Source: JACDAV01 sp036556145
GTDB taxonomy: Bacteria; Chloroflexota; Limnocylindria; Limnocylindrales; CSP1-4
Length of the DNA stretch: 64,000 nt
NCBI GenBank assembly: GCA_036556145.1
Contig: DATBKB010000095.1
Coordinates: forward strand, 19,994-83,993
Reading direction: 5' to 3'
Shown: positions 34,477-44,035 of the stretch, piece after piece
Layout of the letters: each line of letters opens with the position of its first letter
Numbering within the stretch: the first letter of the stretch is position 1
Program-made: the position numbers and the translations under genes
The notes under the pieces: generated by a model
What the model was told of the DNA's origin: nothing
The model's input: the letters and a program-made list of their open reading frames with translations, nothing else
The model's database searches: none

Positions 34477-35549
34477 GTCGTCTCCTTTGCTCCCATCGGG
34501 ATCGCGAGCCGGACGACCGTGCCCTCACCGGGTCGCGATCGTACGTCGAGACGGGCCCCGATCAGCTCGGCCCGCTCCTGCATGAACCGGACTCCGAAGT
34601 GGCGGCGACCCTGGGTGGTCGCCGTGGCGAGGTCGAATCCCCGCCCGTCATCGCGAATTTCGAGGACCCAGTCCTCACCTTCGACCCGGGTCGTGACGGA
34701 CACCTTGGAGGCCGAGGCGTGCTTGCGGACATTCTGGAGCGCCTCCTGCGCGACGCGCAGGGCGACGGTCTGGGCGGCGTCCGGGAGCCGCCCGTCGGGA
34801 GCCGTGAGATCGCTCTCGACGGTGACATGGATGAGCGATCCGGCCTGACGGATCGTCTCCTCGAGCGCGCCGTTGAGGCCGACGGCGTCGAGGAGCGGTG
34901 GCCGGAGCTGGCCGATGAAGCCCCGAACCTCGCCGAGCTCGCGGCGCAGGAGGTCGCGCAGCGAGAGCAGCTCGATCCGGGCCTGGCGCGGATCCTTGCC
35001 GACGATCCGCTCGATGTATTCGACCTGGAAGATCGCGTTCGACAGCACCTGCGCCGGCCCGTCGTGGACCTCCTGGGCGAGCCGCGAGCGCTCGGCCTCC
35101 TGGGCCTGGACGATCCGCAGGTTCACGTCCGCGGTGCCGCCGCCACCCGATGGGTTGATGAGGCTCGTGTCGCCGCGCTCGAGGAAGAGCCACAGCGATT
35201 CGAGATTGCGGACGGCGAGCTCGAGGCGGTTGAGCTCGGCCTGTTGACGGCCCAGCTCGCCACGGCGGCGATGGAGCTCCTGGCGCGGATCGATCTTGCC
35301 CGCGGCCGGGGGCCGAATCGCTTCCCGGGCGGCGTCTCGCGCCTCGACGCGGCGTCGCAACGCGAGCCAGGCCGCCTGCTCCTCGCCGTAGGCGGTGCGG
35401 TACTCCTCGCGGAGCGCGCGCAGCTTGTTCGCGGTGGACGCGAGGGCGGCCTTCGCCTCGGCATGGAGCCCCTCGATGCGCCCGACCGGCGACTCGGCCC
35501 CGGCGCGTGCTGCGTCCATCTGGCGGCGAGTATACGGAACGTCTTTCAT
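34473..35549 (-). CDS. DegS/NarX-type sensor histidine kinase, intact
   Basis: 358 residues. No transmembrane segment. The N-terminal coiled coil covers about 25-125. HisKA_3 has H162 in RLAQEVHDGPAQVLS, and HATPase_c has the N box ALQNVRKHA, DDGRGFDLA and a RSRPGEGTVV G2 region. ATG at 35549 overlaps the preceding gene's stop. A second in-frame ATG at 35519 lies 9 nt after a TATACT and could start a separate leaderless message. Probable partner of the adjacent response regulator. Confidence 0.9.
   Translation of the reverse strand: MKDVPYTRRQMDAARAGAESPVGRIEGLHAEAKAALASTANKLRALREEYRTAYGEEQAAWLALRRRVEARDAAREAIRPPAAGKIDPRQELHRRRGELGRQQAELNRLELAVRNLESLWLFLERGDTSLINPSGGGGTADVNLRIVQAQEAERSRLAQEVHDGPAQVLSNAIFQVEYIERIVGKDPRQARIELLSLRDLLRRELGEVRGFIGQLRPPLLDAVGLNGALEETIRQAGSLIHVTVESDLTAPDGRLPDAAQTVALRVAQEALQNVRKHASASKVSVTTRVEGEDWVLEIRDDGRGFDLATATTQGRRHFGVRFMQERAELIGARLDVRSRPGEGTVVRLAIPMGAKETT
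35529..35534 (-). promoter_or_regulatory. -10 element (TATACT) inside the start of the intact kinase gene
   Basis: TATACT on the minus strand, 9 nt before the in-frame ATG at 35519 (codon 11 of the longer form). Suggests an internal promoter that lets the two-component genes be expressed without the upstream membrane enzymes. Confidence 0.4.
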
Positions 35550-37216
35550 CGGCAGACCACCCGGAAGACGCGCGTGCCCTCGAGCGCCGCCGCGAGTCGG
35601 GGATCGTCGGGGGTGCCGAGCGGGACCTCGTCGAAGCACTCGGTGCCCGGTCCGCCGGCGTCGAGGATCGCGGGCCACACCTCGTGCTGGCCGCCGTGGA
35701 TCACGAGCGTGCGCGTCCCGGGGAACGCGGCCGCGAGCGCGAGCACCGACGCCGGTCGCTCGTCCGGGAGCGCGAGCCCGCGGGCGCCGGTCGTCTCGGC
35801 CAGCCAGATCGGGTAGTCGGTAATGACGGGGCCGATGTCCCGCAGCGGCAGGCCGGCCGCGGCCATCTCGGCCTCGAGCGCCACGTACCGGTTGGCGGTC
35901 TCGCGCGAGCCGGCGCCGAACGACGGCAGCAGCGCGATCGAGAAGAGCGCCGCGCCGGCCACCGTCAGCGTCGCCCCGAGCCAGGCCACCGGCCGCGTCC
36001 AGCCCCGCAGCCGGCCGACCCGGGCAATCAGCGCGTCGAGGCCGAAGAGCGCCGAGACGATGAGCAGCACGTGGACCGGTCCCGCGGCGTGGAGAAACGT
36101 GCCCCACGTCGTCGCGACCGGGAACAACAGGCTCGTCACCGTGAACGTCAGGGCCGAGACGAGGACGACCGGCCGCAGCGCAACCGAGCGGACGAGCCAC
36201 GGCAGCGCGACGAGCCCGACGATCGACACGGGGGCGCCCGGCGCGAGCAGGACGTTGACGAGGTTGTGGGCGAGGCCGTCGACGCGCATCTCGATGAGGC
36301 GCGCCGGCCCGACCGCGAGGTACCGGGCGAGCGTCGGCGGGTCGGCCCAGGCGAAGACGTCCGAGCCGCGGACGGAGAGCGCGTTCGACAGCGCCTGTCC
36401 CGGCAGCGGGTTGCCGAAGACGATCCAGTCGCGGATCGCCCACGGGGCGAAGAGGGCCAACGCGATGACGCCCGGCACCGCCACCATCGCGACCTTGCGG
36501 CGCCGGTCCGGCCCGCGTCGCGACCACATGATGAGCACCCAGGCGAGCGCAAGCCAGGCCGCTTCGTTCCGCGTCCACGCCGCGAGGCCGAGCAGCGCGC
36601 CGAGGCCGACGAGCCGGGCGTCGAGGAGCCGCAACTCCTCGGCGGCCCGGGCGGCTCGCGTCATGAGAAGGCACGCGCCGAGGGCGAGCACCGTGAACGG
36701 CATCGTCGAATCGGGCAGGGCGCTGTGGAGCAGGAGCGGCAGCGACACGGCGGCCGTCAGACCGGCACCGAGCGCGAGCGTTCGCGCGCGACCCGGCGGC
36801 AGGCCGCGCTCCGCGGCAAGGTCGGCCGCGAGTCGCCAGGCCAGCGGCGGGACGGCCGCGCCGACGAGCACCGAGCTCAGCTGCGCCGCGGCAAACGTCG
36901 AGCCGAGCACCGCCATCGGCATCGCCGCGAGCAGCGTCGGGAGCGGCAGCCAGACCTCGAATGCGGCGCGCGGGATCTCGAGCGGCGGCGTGCCGTAGCT
37001 CCAGAGCGCGTCGCTCACCATGCCACGGCCCTCGAGGATGTTCGCGGCGACCGCGACGTAGTAGGCGGTGTCCTCGGGCTTCGGGAACACGACGAGCGAC
37101 GCGGCGACGACTCGAACCGCGAGACCGAGGGCGACGACGGCCGCGAGGGCCGCGATCGCGGGCAGCGTGAGGACCGCCCGCACCGAGACGGGAGCGAGGG
37201 TCGCCGGCCGGGTCAC
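35546..37216 (-). CDS. GT-C-type integral membrane glycosyltransferase
   Basis: 556 residues with about eleven transmembrane segments and a soluble C-terminal domain. The first external loop carries FPKPEDTAYYVAVAANILEGRG, the acidic motif seen in PMT/ArnT-like GT-C enzymes. AAWTRNEAAWLALAW follows in a later loop. Donor is probably a polyprenol-phosphate sugar and the acceptor is unknown. GTG at 37216 overlaps the stop of the next GT-C gene, and its own stop overlaps the kinase start. Confidence 0.82.
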   Translation of the reverse strand: MTRPATLAPVSVRAVLTLPAIAALAAVVALGLAVRVVAASLVVFPKPEDTAYYVAVAANILEGRGMVSDALWSYGTPPLEIPRAAFEVWLPLPTLLAAMPMAVLGSTFAAAQLSSVLVGAAVPPLAWRLAADLAAERGLPPGRARTLALGAGLTAAVSLPLLLHSALPDSTMPFTVLALGACLLMTRAARAAEELRLLDARLVGLGALLGLAAWTRNEAAWLALAWVLIMWSRRGPDRRRKVAMVAVPGVIALALFAPWAIRDWIVFGNPLPGQALSNALSVRGSDVFAWADPPTLARYLAVGPARLIEMRVDGLAHNLVNVLLAPGAPVSIVGLVALPWLVRSVALRPVVLVSALTFTVTSLLFPVATTWGTFLHAAGPVHVLLIVSALFGLDALIARVGRLRGWTRPVAWLGATLTVAGAALFSIALLPSFGAGSRETANRYVALEAEMAAAGLPLRDIGPVITDYPIWLAETTGARGLALPDERPASVLALAAAFPGTRTLVIHGGQHEVWPAILDAGGPGTECFDEVPLGTPDDPRLAAALEGTRVFRVVCR

Positions 37217-38841
37217 GAGCCGCACCGATCGTCGGTCGCGGTGACGCACACCGGATAGAGCGCGATCTCCGGCCCTGGCCGGGGCGGCGCGTAGGCCCGG
37301 AAGATCGGCCGGCCGATCCAGCTCGGACGCGACTGGCCGAGGAGCACCGGCGCGAGCGGCGCGACGATGTCGTCGCGCTCGAGGACGAGCCAGCGCGTGC
37401 CGTAGGCGCGCGCGACGGACTCGATCGTGTCGAGTGGGTCGTTGGGGGTCACGACGCCGCCGCGGCCCGTGGCGTAGCGCATGCCCGCGGCATCGATCGA
37501 CAGGATTCGATCGTTCATGCCCGCGCCCGCGGCATCGAGGGCGACCGCGACGGCGGAGCGCGCCTCGCGCTTGCGATCCCAGCCGGCGTGGACCGAGACC
37601 GCCGACGCGACCGCGGCGAACAGCGCGAATACGACCGCGGCGGTCGTGAAGATGCGCGTCGCACCGGCCGGATTCCAGGACCGGCGGCGGGCGGCCGTCC
37701 AGGCGACGCCGACGGCGATCCCCTCGACGGCCAGGATGTACGAGTGGGGGACCAGCGCGACCGCGCTGTGGATGAACGTGCCGCCGGGCACGTGGACCGC
37801 CGAGACGAGCGCCGAGAATGCGAACAGCAGCCCGGCGTAGGCGAAGAACGGCCCGAAGTCGCGCGACCGCCGCCGCGCCCAGCCGCCGATCGCCATGAGC
37901 GGCACGAGGAGGCCCGCGCCGACGAGCGTCGTGTAGATGAGCGCCGCCGCGATGAGGCCGCCGATACGGCTCGCGACGAGCGGCCCGGCGCCCTGGCCGA
38001 GGAAGGAGTCGAGGTTGGCCGGCGTGGTGATGCTGTTCCACTCGTCGATCGAGCGGATGTAGAGGACCCTGCCCGTCGCCGCCGACGGGGACAGCGAGCC
38101 GAAGACCTCGAGCTGGCGCAGCCACCACGGCCCGACGGCGAGGAGGAACAGCACGAGTGCCGCGACCGCGGCCCAGGCCGGGATCGCCGGCGCACGGCCG
38201 CCGCCCGCACGCCACGCCCGCCACCGGTCGTACAGCACCGCGAGACCGAACGTTGCCGCGAGCAGGACCCCGTCGTTGCGCGACATCGTCGCAAGGCCGA
38301 CGAGCAGGCCACCGAGGACGAACGACCGGGGATGGCCCTTGAGCCCGCGCGCGGCCATCCACAGCGCCCCGACGGCGAGCGGCTGGAACAGCGAGAAGTT
38401 GTCCGGCTGGGGCATGAAGACCAGCGACAGCGCCGGGATCGCGGTGAGGATCCCTGCCGCGAACGCGACGGCCGGGCTCGCCCCAGCTTCGCGTGCGATG
38501 GCCCAGCAGAGCGGCGCCGCGATGGCGCCGATGAGCGCGAACGGCAGCGCCGACGCGAACGCCGTCGGTCCCAGGACCGCGATGAACGGAACCTGGACGA
38601 ACGACGCGAGCGGCATCCAGTGGGCGTTGCTCGGAATCGGCAGCGTCGGATCCGACGGGATCCCGCCACCGACCTCGGCGAAGATCCAGATGAAGTCGAC
38701 GCTCAGCCCGTGGCCCGTCGCGAGCGCCCGCGCGACGTCGGTGTAGTAGTAGCTGTCGGGGTAGGCAGGGTCGGGGAACAGCGCGACCAGGACCAGTCGC
38801 GCCGCGAGCGCCAGTACGTAAAGGAGGGTGGGGATGCCCAC
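37213..38841 (-). CDS. GT-C-type integral membrane glycosyltransferase
   Basis: 542 residues, same layout as the downstream gene: first helix LLYVLALAARLVLVALF, acidic loop FPDPAYPDSYYYTDVARALATGHG, LATMSRNDGVLLAATF in the middle and a soluble C-terminal domain of about 110 residues. The two adjacent proteins are clearly paralogues. GTG at 38841 is chosen at the edge of the first helix; a TACCCT hexamer lies 10 nt before it. Divergent from the GT87 cluster across 114 bp. Confidence 0.82.
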   Translation of the reverse strand: MGIPTLLYVLALAARLVLVALFPDPAYPDSYYYTDVARALATGHGLSVDFIWIFAEVGGGIPSDPTLPIPSNAHWMPLASFVQVPFIAVLGPTAFASALPFALIGAIAAPLCWAIAREAGASPAVAFAAGILTAIPALSLVFMPQPDNFSLFQPLAVGALWMAARGLKGHPRSFVLGGLLVGLATMSRNDGVLLAATFGLAVLYDRWRAWRAGGGRAPAIPAWAAVAALVLFLLAVGPWWLRQLEVFGSLSPSAATGRVLYIRSIDEWNSITTPANLDSFLGQGAGPLVASRIGGLIAAALIYTTLVGAGLLVPLMAIGGWARRRSRDFGPFFAYAGLLFAFSALVSAVHVPGGTFIHSAVALVPHSYILAVEGIAVGVAWTAARRRSWNPAGATRIFTTAAVVFALFAAVASAVSVHAGWDRKREARSAVAVALDAAGAGMNDRILSIDAAGMRYATGRGGVVTPNDPLDTIESVARAYGTRWLVLERDDIVAPLAPVLLGQSRPSWIGRPIFRAYAPPRPGPEIALYPVCVTATDDRCGS

Positions 38842-38955
38842 GGCGCGGTGCAGGGTAGCACCGGCCCTAAGCCAATCGGACCAGTACGAATCGGCTAGCG
38901 AGGGGGGCGAACGGATGGGCTGACGGGGCGGTTCGCGCCGCGCAGATTCGGCCCC

Positions 38956-39861
38956 ATGCCATCCCCGTGGGCCGGCTCCGGCCGTCGCGTGCTCCGTGCG
39001 GTCGGTGCCACGCTCGCCGCATTCGGCTTCGTCATCGGGGTCCAGATCGCGGTCATCCACTTCCAGGTCGATCCCTTCGCCGACGTCCGCGCGTACTACG
39101 ACGCCGCGACCCGGCTCAACGCCGGCGCCGGCCTCTATGACCAGGCCGTTGGGACCAACGAGGCCGCGTTCTACCGGTACCCGCCGCTGCTCGCCATCGC
39201 CTTCCGGCCGCTCGCCCTGCTGCCGTTCGAGGCCGCGGCGCTCGTCTGGGAGGTCGTCGTCGTCGGGGCGTTCGCGCTGACCCTGTGGCGGGTGGGTCTC
39301 GGCCGGCGGACGCTCCTGCTCGTCGGGCTGCTCGGCCTGCCGATCGGCTGGAGCATGGCGATTGGCCAAGCCCAAGTTCCGGTCACGCTCCTGACCGCGC
39401 TGGGCACGCCGCTGGCGCTCGCCCTGGCGACGAACCTCAAGGTCCTGCCGGCCCTCGCGGCCGTCTGGTGGATCGGCCGCCGCGACTGGGCGGCGCTCAC
39501 CCGGTTCGCCACATGGATGGTCGCCCTCATCGCTCTCCAGCTCGTCCTCGAGCCTCGCGGCTCGCTCGCCTTCCCGGCCGTCCTGACCCTCGACCACGTC
39601 GGCCAGGTCCGGAACTTCTCCCCGTACGTCGTCTCGCCCGCCCTCTGGGTGGCACTCGTCGCGGCCGGCGGGCTGCTCGCGGTTCGCCTTGCCCCGACGC
39701 GGTATGGCTGGGCGGCGGCCGTCGCCCTCTCGGTGCTCGCGACGCCGCGCCTCCTCACGTACCAGCTGATGACGCTCATCGCGGCCCTCCGAGAGCCCGC
39801 ATCGTCCCATCGGGCTGTCGCGCCGGCGCCCGCGGCGGCGCCTGCGAGGAGCGTCGCGTGA
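38956..39861 (+). CDS. GT87/DUF2029-type polyprenol-phosphate mannosyltransferase-like membrane protein
   Basis: 301 residues with about eight hydrophobic segments; short for the family (usually 380-430). The N-terminal hallmark VDPFADVRAYYDAATRLNAGAGLYD is followed by EAAFYRYPPLLAIAFRPLALLP, the typical GT87 pattern of acidic loop, Tyr/Ala-rich helix and YPP motif. Mycobacterial PimE is the best-known member. A CAGATT hexamer lies 7 nt before the ATG. Stop overlaps the next start. Confidence 0.8.
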   Translation: MPSPWAGSGRRVLRAVGATLAAFGFVIGVQIAVIHFQVDPFADVRAYYDAATRLNAGAGLYDQAVGTNEAAFYRYPPLLAIAFRPLALLPFEAAALVWEVVVVGAFALTLWRVGLGRRTLLLVGLLGLPIGWSMAIGQAQVPVTLLTALGTPLALALATNLKVLPALAAVWWIGRRDWAALTRFATWMVALIALQLVLEPRGSLAFPAVLTLDHVGQVRNFSPYVVSPALWVALVAAGGLLAVRLAPTRYGWAAAVALSVLATPRLLTYQLMTLIAALREPASSHRAVAPAPAAAPARSVA

Positions 39862-41105
39862 TCGACGCCCGAACCCCGGCTCGCTCGAGGACCGGCGGGG
39901 CCGCTGCGCGGCACCGGGGCGCCGGCCGCGCCGGCGGCTGGCTGGCCGCGGTCGCCTGGCTGCTCCTCGGCGGCGGGATGTGGGCCGGGATCGGCCTCCT
40001 CGCTGCCCGGATGTTCGCCACCGACCCGCCGACCGCCGGCTTCGACCTCGAGCTCCTGCTCGCCGCGGGCCGCGACGTCGCCGCCGGCCGGTCGCCCTAC
40101 GACCCCGCGATCGTCGCCGGCGCGGCCCCTGCCGGGACGCAGCTCTTCTACTCGTACCCGCCGCTCGTCGCGCAGGCCATGTCGCTGCTGGCCGGCCTGC
40201 CGGCCGGCGCCGTCTTCGCCGCCTGGTCCGTGACCGCCGTCGCGGGCGTCGGCATCGCGGCGTTCCTCCTGCGTCGGGCGCTCGGGGTCAGGCTCGAGAG
40301 CGGTCTCGCGATCGCCGGCGCGGTCGCCGCCTCGGCGGTCGTGCTGCCGTTTGCCATCGGCATCCTGTTCGGCAACGTCGACGCGTTCTTCCCCCTGCTG
40401 TACGGCTTGCTCCTCGCCGGGTGCCTGGCGTGGGGACGCCCGGCGCAGCTCGTCGGCGGCGCGGCGATCGCGGTCGCGGCCCTCGTAAAGGTCCACCCCG
40501 CCTCGATCGGCATCTGGCTGGTCGCCCGGCTCGTCCGCGCTCGCCGCGAGGGTCGGTCCTGGCCGGTGAACGGCGTCGTCGTCGGCAGCGCGGTGGCCGG
40601 CGCCGCCCTGCTCGGGCTGAGCCTCATCGCGGGTGGCCTTGCGCCGTGGCTCGAGTACGCGAAGGTCGCCGGCGTCATCGGCGGGTCGGACCTGCTCGAT
40701 CCGCGCAACGCCGGGCTGGCGGCGCAGGTCGCCCTCCTCGCCGGGGGCGACAACGGCCTCGTCCGCATGCTCCAGCTCCCCGTCGCCGTGGGCGCCGCCG
40801 CGGTCTCGGCCTGGTCCGCATGGTCTCGTGACGACGTCGTCGAGAGCCTCGCCTGGGGGGCGGCCGCGTCGCTCGTCGTGCTGCCCGTGACCTGGTACCA
40901 CTACCCGGCGGCGCTGCTCCCGTTCGGGATCGCGGCGATGCTCCGGGCGCACGAGACCGCGACGGCGCCGCGGACGGCCGCGCTGCTCGCCGGCGCCTGC
41001 GCGGTCGCCGCCGCGGCGCTCTTGTGGCTGCCGCTGCTGTGGGTCGCCGTCGCGCTCGTCATCGCGGCAACGCGGGCCAGCTGGCCCGAGGCGGCCCGGC
41101 GATGA
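39858..41105 (+). CDS. GT87/DUF2029-type membrane glycosyltransferase
   Basis: 415 residues. A basic, disordered-looking N-terminus of about 35 residues precedes the first helix. Then GFDLELLLAAGRDVAAGRSPYD and LFYSYPPLVAQAMSLLA give the GT87 signature, with VKVHPASIGIWLVARLVRARREG in the loop typical of the family and WYHYPAALLPF near the end. The GTG start overlaps the previous stop, and the next gene's ATG overlaps its stop. Confidence 0.85.
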   Translation: MIDARTPARSRTGGAAARHRGAGRAGGWLAAVAWLLLGGGMWAGIGLLAARMFATDPPTAGFDLELLLAAGRDVAAGRSPYDPAIVAGAAPAGTQLFYSYPPLVAQAMSLLAGLPAGAVFAAWSVTAVAGVGIAAFLLRRALGVRLESGLAIAGAVAASAVVLPFAIGILFGNVDAFFPLLYGLLLAGCLAWGRPAQLVGGAAIAVAALVKVHPASIGIWLVARLVRARREGRSWPVNGVVVGSAVAGAALLGLSLIAGGLAPWLEYAKVAGVIGGSDLLDPRNAGLAAQVALLAGGDNGLVRMLQLPVAVGAAAVSAWSAWSRDDVVESLAWGAAASLVVLPVTWYHYPAALLPFGIAAMLRAHETATAPRTAALLAGACAVAAAALLWLPLLWVAVALVIAATRASWPEAARR

Positions 41106-42118
41106 GCCGCGCCCAGTCGCTCACGTGGTCGGGCGTGTGGCCCGCGCTCTCCGCGCGCCTCGGACCCTCGCATCGGAAGCTCGCCTGGTACACGCTGACG
41201 GTCATCGGGCTCGTCGCCCTGCCGTACATCATCGTGCTCAACCGGGTGCGCTCGACGTGGGGCTTCGACGCCTACGCGTACTGGGCGATCGACCTCGGCG
41301 ACCTCTACGGGCGGTCCCTCCAGAACACGTCGGGCTACGGCGCGTTCCGCTACACGCCGGCGATCGGTCAGGCGTTCTCGGTCTTCGGCGTGCTGCCGTG
41401 GGAGGCGTTCTTCGCCGGCTGGTTCGCGCTCATGCTCGTGGCGCTCGTGTGGATGGCGGGCCGCGACGCCCTCCCGCTGCTGGCGTTCCCGCCGCTCGCC
41501 CTCGAGCTGTACCACGCGAACGTCCACCTGTTCATGGCCGTCGCGATCGTCCTCGGCTTCCGCTGGCCCGCGACGTGGGCGTTCCTCGTCCTCACGAAGG
41601 TCACGCCCGGGATCGGGCTCCTGTGGTTCGCGATCCGCCGGGAGTGGCGAAGCCTCGCGATCGCCCTCGGCGTGACGGTCGGACTGGCGACCCTCTCGTT
41701 CGTCGTCGCCCCGGCCCTCTGGCGCGAGTACGTCCTGACGATGGTCGACAACCTGTTCTACGACCGCGGCCGGCCCTACCCGATCCCCGTCCCGATTGCC
41801 GTCCGGCTCGTCCTCGCCGCCGCCCTCGTCATGTACGGCGCCCGGACCGACCGCCGCTGGCTGGTCCCGGTCGCCTCGACGATCGCGCTCCCGATCATCT
41901 GGTGGCACGGCCTGTCGATGCTCATCGCGGCCATCCCGCTCTGGCGGGCGGATCGCGCGGCGCGCGCCGCCGGTCGCGCCGCCGGTCACGCCGCGGGTCC
42001 CGCCGCGGGTCCCGCCGCCGGTCACGCCGCGGGTCCCGCCGCCAGCCGCCCGGCGCTCGCCGGCACCGGGGCGGACCCTCGTCGAACGTCGACCGGACGT
42101 TCGGGGGAGGTCCGGTGA
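41102..42118 (+). CDS. GT87-like membrane glycosyltransferase with repeat-encoded C-terminal tail
   Basis: 338 residues, about eight hydrophobic segments. Motifs STWGFDAYAYWAIDLGDLYG, YTPAIGQAFSVFGVLPW and LTKVTPGIGLLWFAIRREWRSL. The last motif is nearly the same as in the gene at 53592, so the two are paralogues. After the last helix comes a tail of AAG[HRP] tetrapeptides encoded by a 12-bp tandem repeat. ATG at 41102 overlaps the preceding stop. Confidence 0.82.
   Translation: MSRAQSLTWSGVWPALSARLGPSHRKLAWYTLTVIGLVALPYIIVLNRVRSTWGFDAYAYWAIDLGDLYGRSLQNTSGYGAFRYTPAIGQAFSVFGVLPWEAFFAGWFALMLVALVWMAGRDALPLLAFPPLALELYHANVHLFMAVAIVLGFRWPATWAFLVLTKVTPGIGLLWFAIRREWRSLAIALGVTVGLATLSFVVAPALWREYVLTMVDNLFYDRGRPYPIPVPIAVRLVLAAALVMYGARTDRRWLVPVASTIALPIIWWHGLSMLIAAIPLWRADRAARAAGRAAGHAAGPAAGPAAGHAAGPAASRPALAGTGADPRRTSTGRSGEVR
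41972..42043 (+). repeat. 12-bp tandem repeat (six copies) inside a coding region
   Basis: Unit GGTCnCGCCGCn, six in-frame copies with no gaps, encoding Gly-[Arg/His/Pro]-Ala-Ala. It lies in the C-terminal tail of the GT87-like gene at 41102. Such units change copy number by slippage without altering the frame. Confidence 0.9.
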
Positions 42119-42170
42119 GGACTCGTGCCAACCAGAATTCACCGATACCGCAGCACACGAGGGGACTCAC

Positions 42171-42332
42171 GTGGATTCGCTGATCCTCGCCTACATCGAT
42201 CCGGGCTCCGGGAGCCTCATCATCCAGGCGGTGATCGCGACCCTGCTGGCGGTCCCGTTCTTCCTCCGCGAGCAGATCGGCCGGGTCGTCCGCAGCGTTC
42301 GTCGCGACAAGCCGAACGACCGCCCGTCCTGA
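42171..42332 (+). CDS. Small membrane protein of the YIDPGSGS type
   Basis: 53 residues. It opens with LAYIDPGSGSLIIQAVIATLL, a conserved start, then one hydrophobic helix and a basic cytoplasmic end (RVVRSVRRDKP). Small proteins with this motif recur beside wall-associated methyltransferases and sulfatase-like enzymes, as here, but their role is unknown. GTG at 42171 follows GAGGGG at a good distance. Confidence 0.8.
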   Translation: MDSLILAYIDPGSGSLIIQAVIATLLAVPFFLREQIGRVVRSVRRDKPNDRPS

Positions 42333-42369
42333 GCGGGCCGGGCAACTCCACCGCCGACCACCCCGCCCG

Positions 42370-43791
42370 GTGATCGACGCCGCCCCGGCGACCGACCGTC
42401 CCCGTCCGGCCGCCGCCCCCGATCCCGGCTCCTTCCGCGACCCGAGCGGCTTCGTCTTCCGCCGCGACGGGGCGGTGCTCCGCCAGATCAATGCGGCGTT
42501 CGCCGTTCGCTGGGACGACCTCGAGTCGAGCGGGCTGCTCGACGCGCTCCAGGCGAAGGGCATGCTCGTCGCCCACGTCCCCGCGCCGATCGACACGGCG
42601 CTCCGCCCGGACATCGCCCACGCGGTCATCCGCCCGGAGCCGATCGACTTCGTCTCGTACCCGTACGAGTGGTCGTTCGGCCAGCTCCGTGACGCGGCCC
42701 TGCTGACGCTCGACGTCCAGGCCGCCTGCCTCGAGGCCGGATTCACGCTCCGCGACGCGACCGCGTACAACGTCCAGTTCCATCGCGGCCGGCCGATCCT
42801 CATCGACACGCTCTCGTTCGAGCGGGCCCTGCCGGGCCGCCCCTGGACGGCCTACCGCCAGTTCTGCGAACACTTCCTCGCCCCGCTGGCTCTCATGGCG
42901 ACGCGGGACGCCCGCTGCGGGCTGATGCTTCGTGAGTTCGTCGACGGGATCCCGCTCGATCTCGCGGCCCGGCTGCTGCCGTTCCGGACGAAGCTCCGGC
43001 TCGGGCTCCTGTCGCACGTCCACCTCCACGCCAGGGCCCAGACCCGCTACGCAAATGTCGCCGACGCGGACCGGGTACGGGTGGCGACGATGAGCCCGCT
43101 CCGCCAGCGCGCGCTCATCGACTCGCTCCGGCGAACCGTCGCCGGGCTGCGCTGGGATCCGTCGGGCACCGAGTGGGCCGACTACGCCGAGCACACGAGC
43201 TACGACGACGACGCGGCCCGGGCCAAGGACAGCCTCGTCCGGGACTTCCTCGCCGCGGCGGGCGGCGATCGCGTGTGGGACCTCGGCGCGAACACCGGCC
43301 GGTTCAGCCGGATCGCGGCCGGCCTCGGCCGCCGCGTCGTGGCCTGGGACGTCGACCCGGCAGCCACGGAGCGCCACTACCGCCGCGTCCGGACGGACGG
43401 CGAGACGGCGATCCTCCCCCTCGTCCTCGATCTCGCGAACCCAAGCCCGGGCCTCGGCTGGGCCGGGAGCGAGCGACGCTCGCTCGCCGAACGCGCCGAC
43501 GCGGACACGGTCCTTGCCCTCGCCCTCGTCCACCACCTCGCGATCGGCCGGAACGTGCCGCTCGACCGGCTCGCGGCCTTCTTCGCCGGCCTCGCCCCGA
43601 ACGTCGTCATCGAGTTCGTGCCGAAGGACGACCCCATGGTGCGGCGGCTCCTCGCCACGCGCGAGGACGTCTTCGCCGACTACTCCGCCGAGGGCTTCCG
43701 GGCGGCCTTCGGCCGCCGGTTCGAGATCCTCGCCGAGGCGCCGATTCCGGGGATGACCCGGAGCCTCTTCCGGATGCGCCGGCGGGGCTGA
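42370..43791 (+). CDS. Two-domain SAM-dependent methyltransferase
   Basis: 473 residues. The C-terminal half (about 265-420) is a Rossmann methyltransferase with motif I VWDLGANTGRFSRIAA and acidic VAWDVDPAATERHY. The N-terminal half (about 25-250) resembles a region found in nodulation-type and other long methyltransferases (LDVQAACLEAGFTLRDATAYNVQ; GRPILIDTLSFER; REFVDGIPLDLAARLLP) and looks kinase-like in pattern, but I cannot name it. Its substrate is likely a surface glycan or lipid-linked sugar, inferred only from neighbours. Confidence 0.8.
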   Translation: MIDAAPATDRPRPAAAPDPGSFRDPSGFVFRRDGAVLRQINAAFAVRWDDLESSGLLDALQAKGMLVAHVPAPIDTALRPDIAHAVIRPEPIDFVSYPYEWSFGQLRDAALLTLDVQAACLEAGFTLRDATAYNVQFHRGRPILIDTLSFERALPGRPWTAYRQFCEHFLAPLALMATRDARCGLMLREFVDGIPLDLAARLLPFRTKLRLGLLSHVHLHARAQTRYANVADADRVRVATMSPLRQRALIDSLRRTVAGLRWDPSGTEWADYAEHTSYDDDAARAKDSLVRDFLAAAGGDRVWDLGANTGRFSRIAAGLGRRVVAWDVDPAATERHYRRVRTDGETAILPLVLDLANPSPGLGWAGSERRSLAERADADTVLALALVHHLAIGRNVPLDRLAAFFAGLAPNVVIEFVPKDDPMVRRLLATREDVFADYSAEGFRAAFGRRFEILAEAPIPGMTRSLFRMRRRG

Positions 43792-44035
43792 CCGGGCGGA
43801 GTCCGGGGGCCTCTGGTACCCGCCGGTATGGTCCTTTCGGGGTGGTTCGAAGGCGGCCGGTGAGCCCATACGATCCGGCCCGGGCCGGGCGGCGGCGAGC
43901 GCTCCGCCGAGCCCGTCTCCGACTCCAGGAGCCGCTCGAATCGCCCTCTACCCGATCCTCATCGCGGCCGCGCTCGTCGCCGAGCTGTTCGTCACCTCCG
44001 GGGTCAGCCCGGCGGTCGTCATCCGCAGCCTGGTC

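Noticed and set aside
35507..37258. Plus-strand ORF of 583 residues opposite the GT-C and kinase genes
   Set aside because: Arg/Glu/Asp/His-rich antisense translation of recognised membrane enzymes, no domain.
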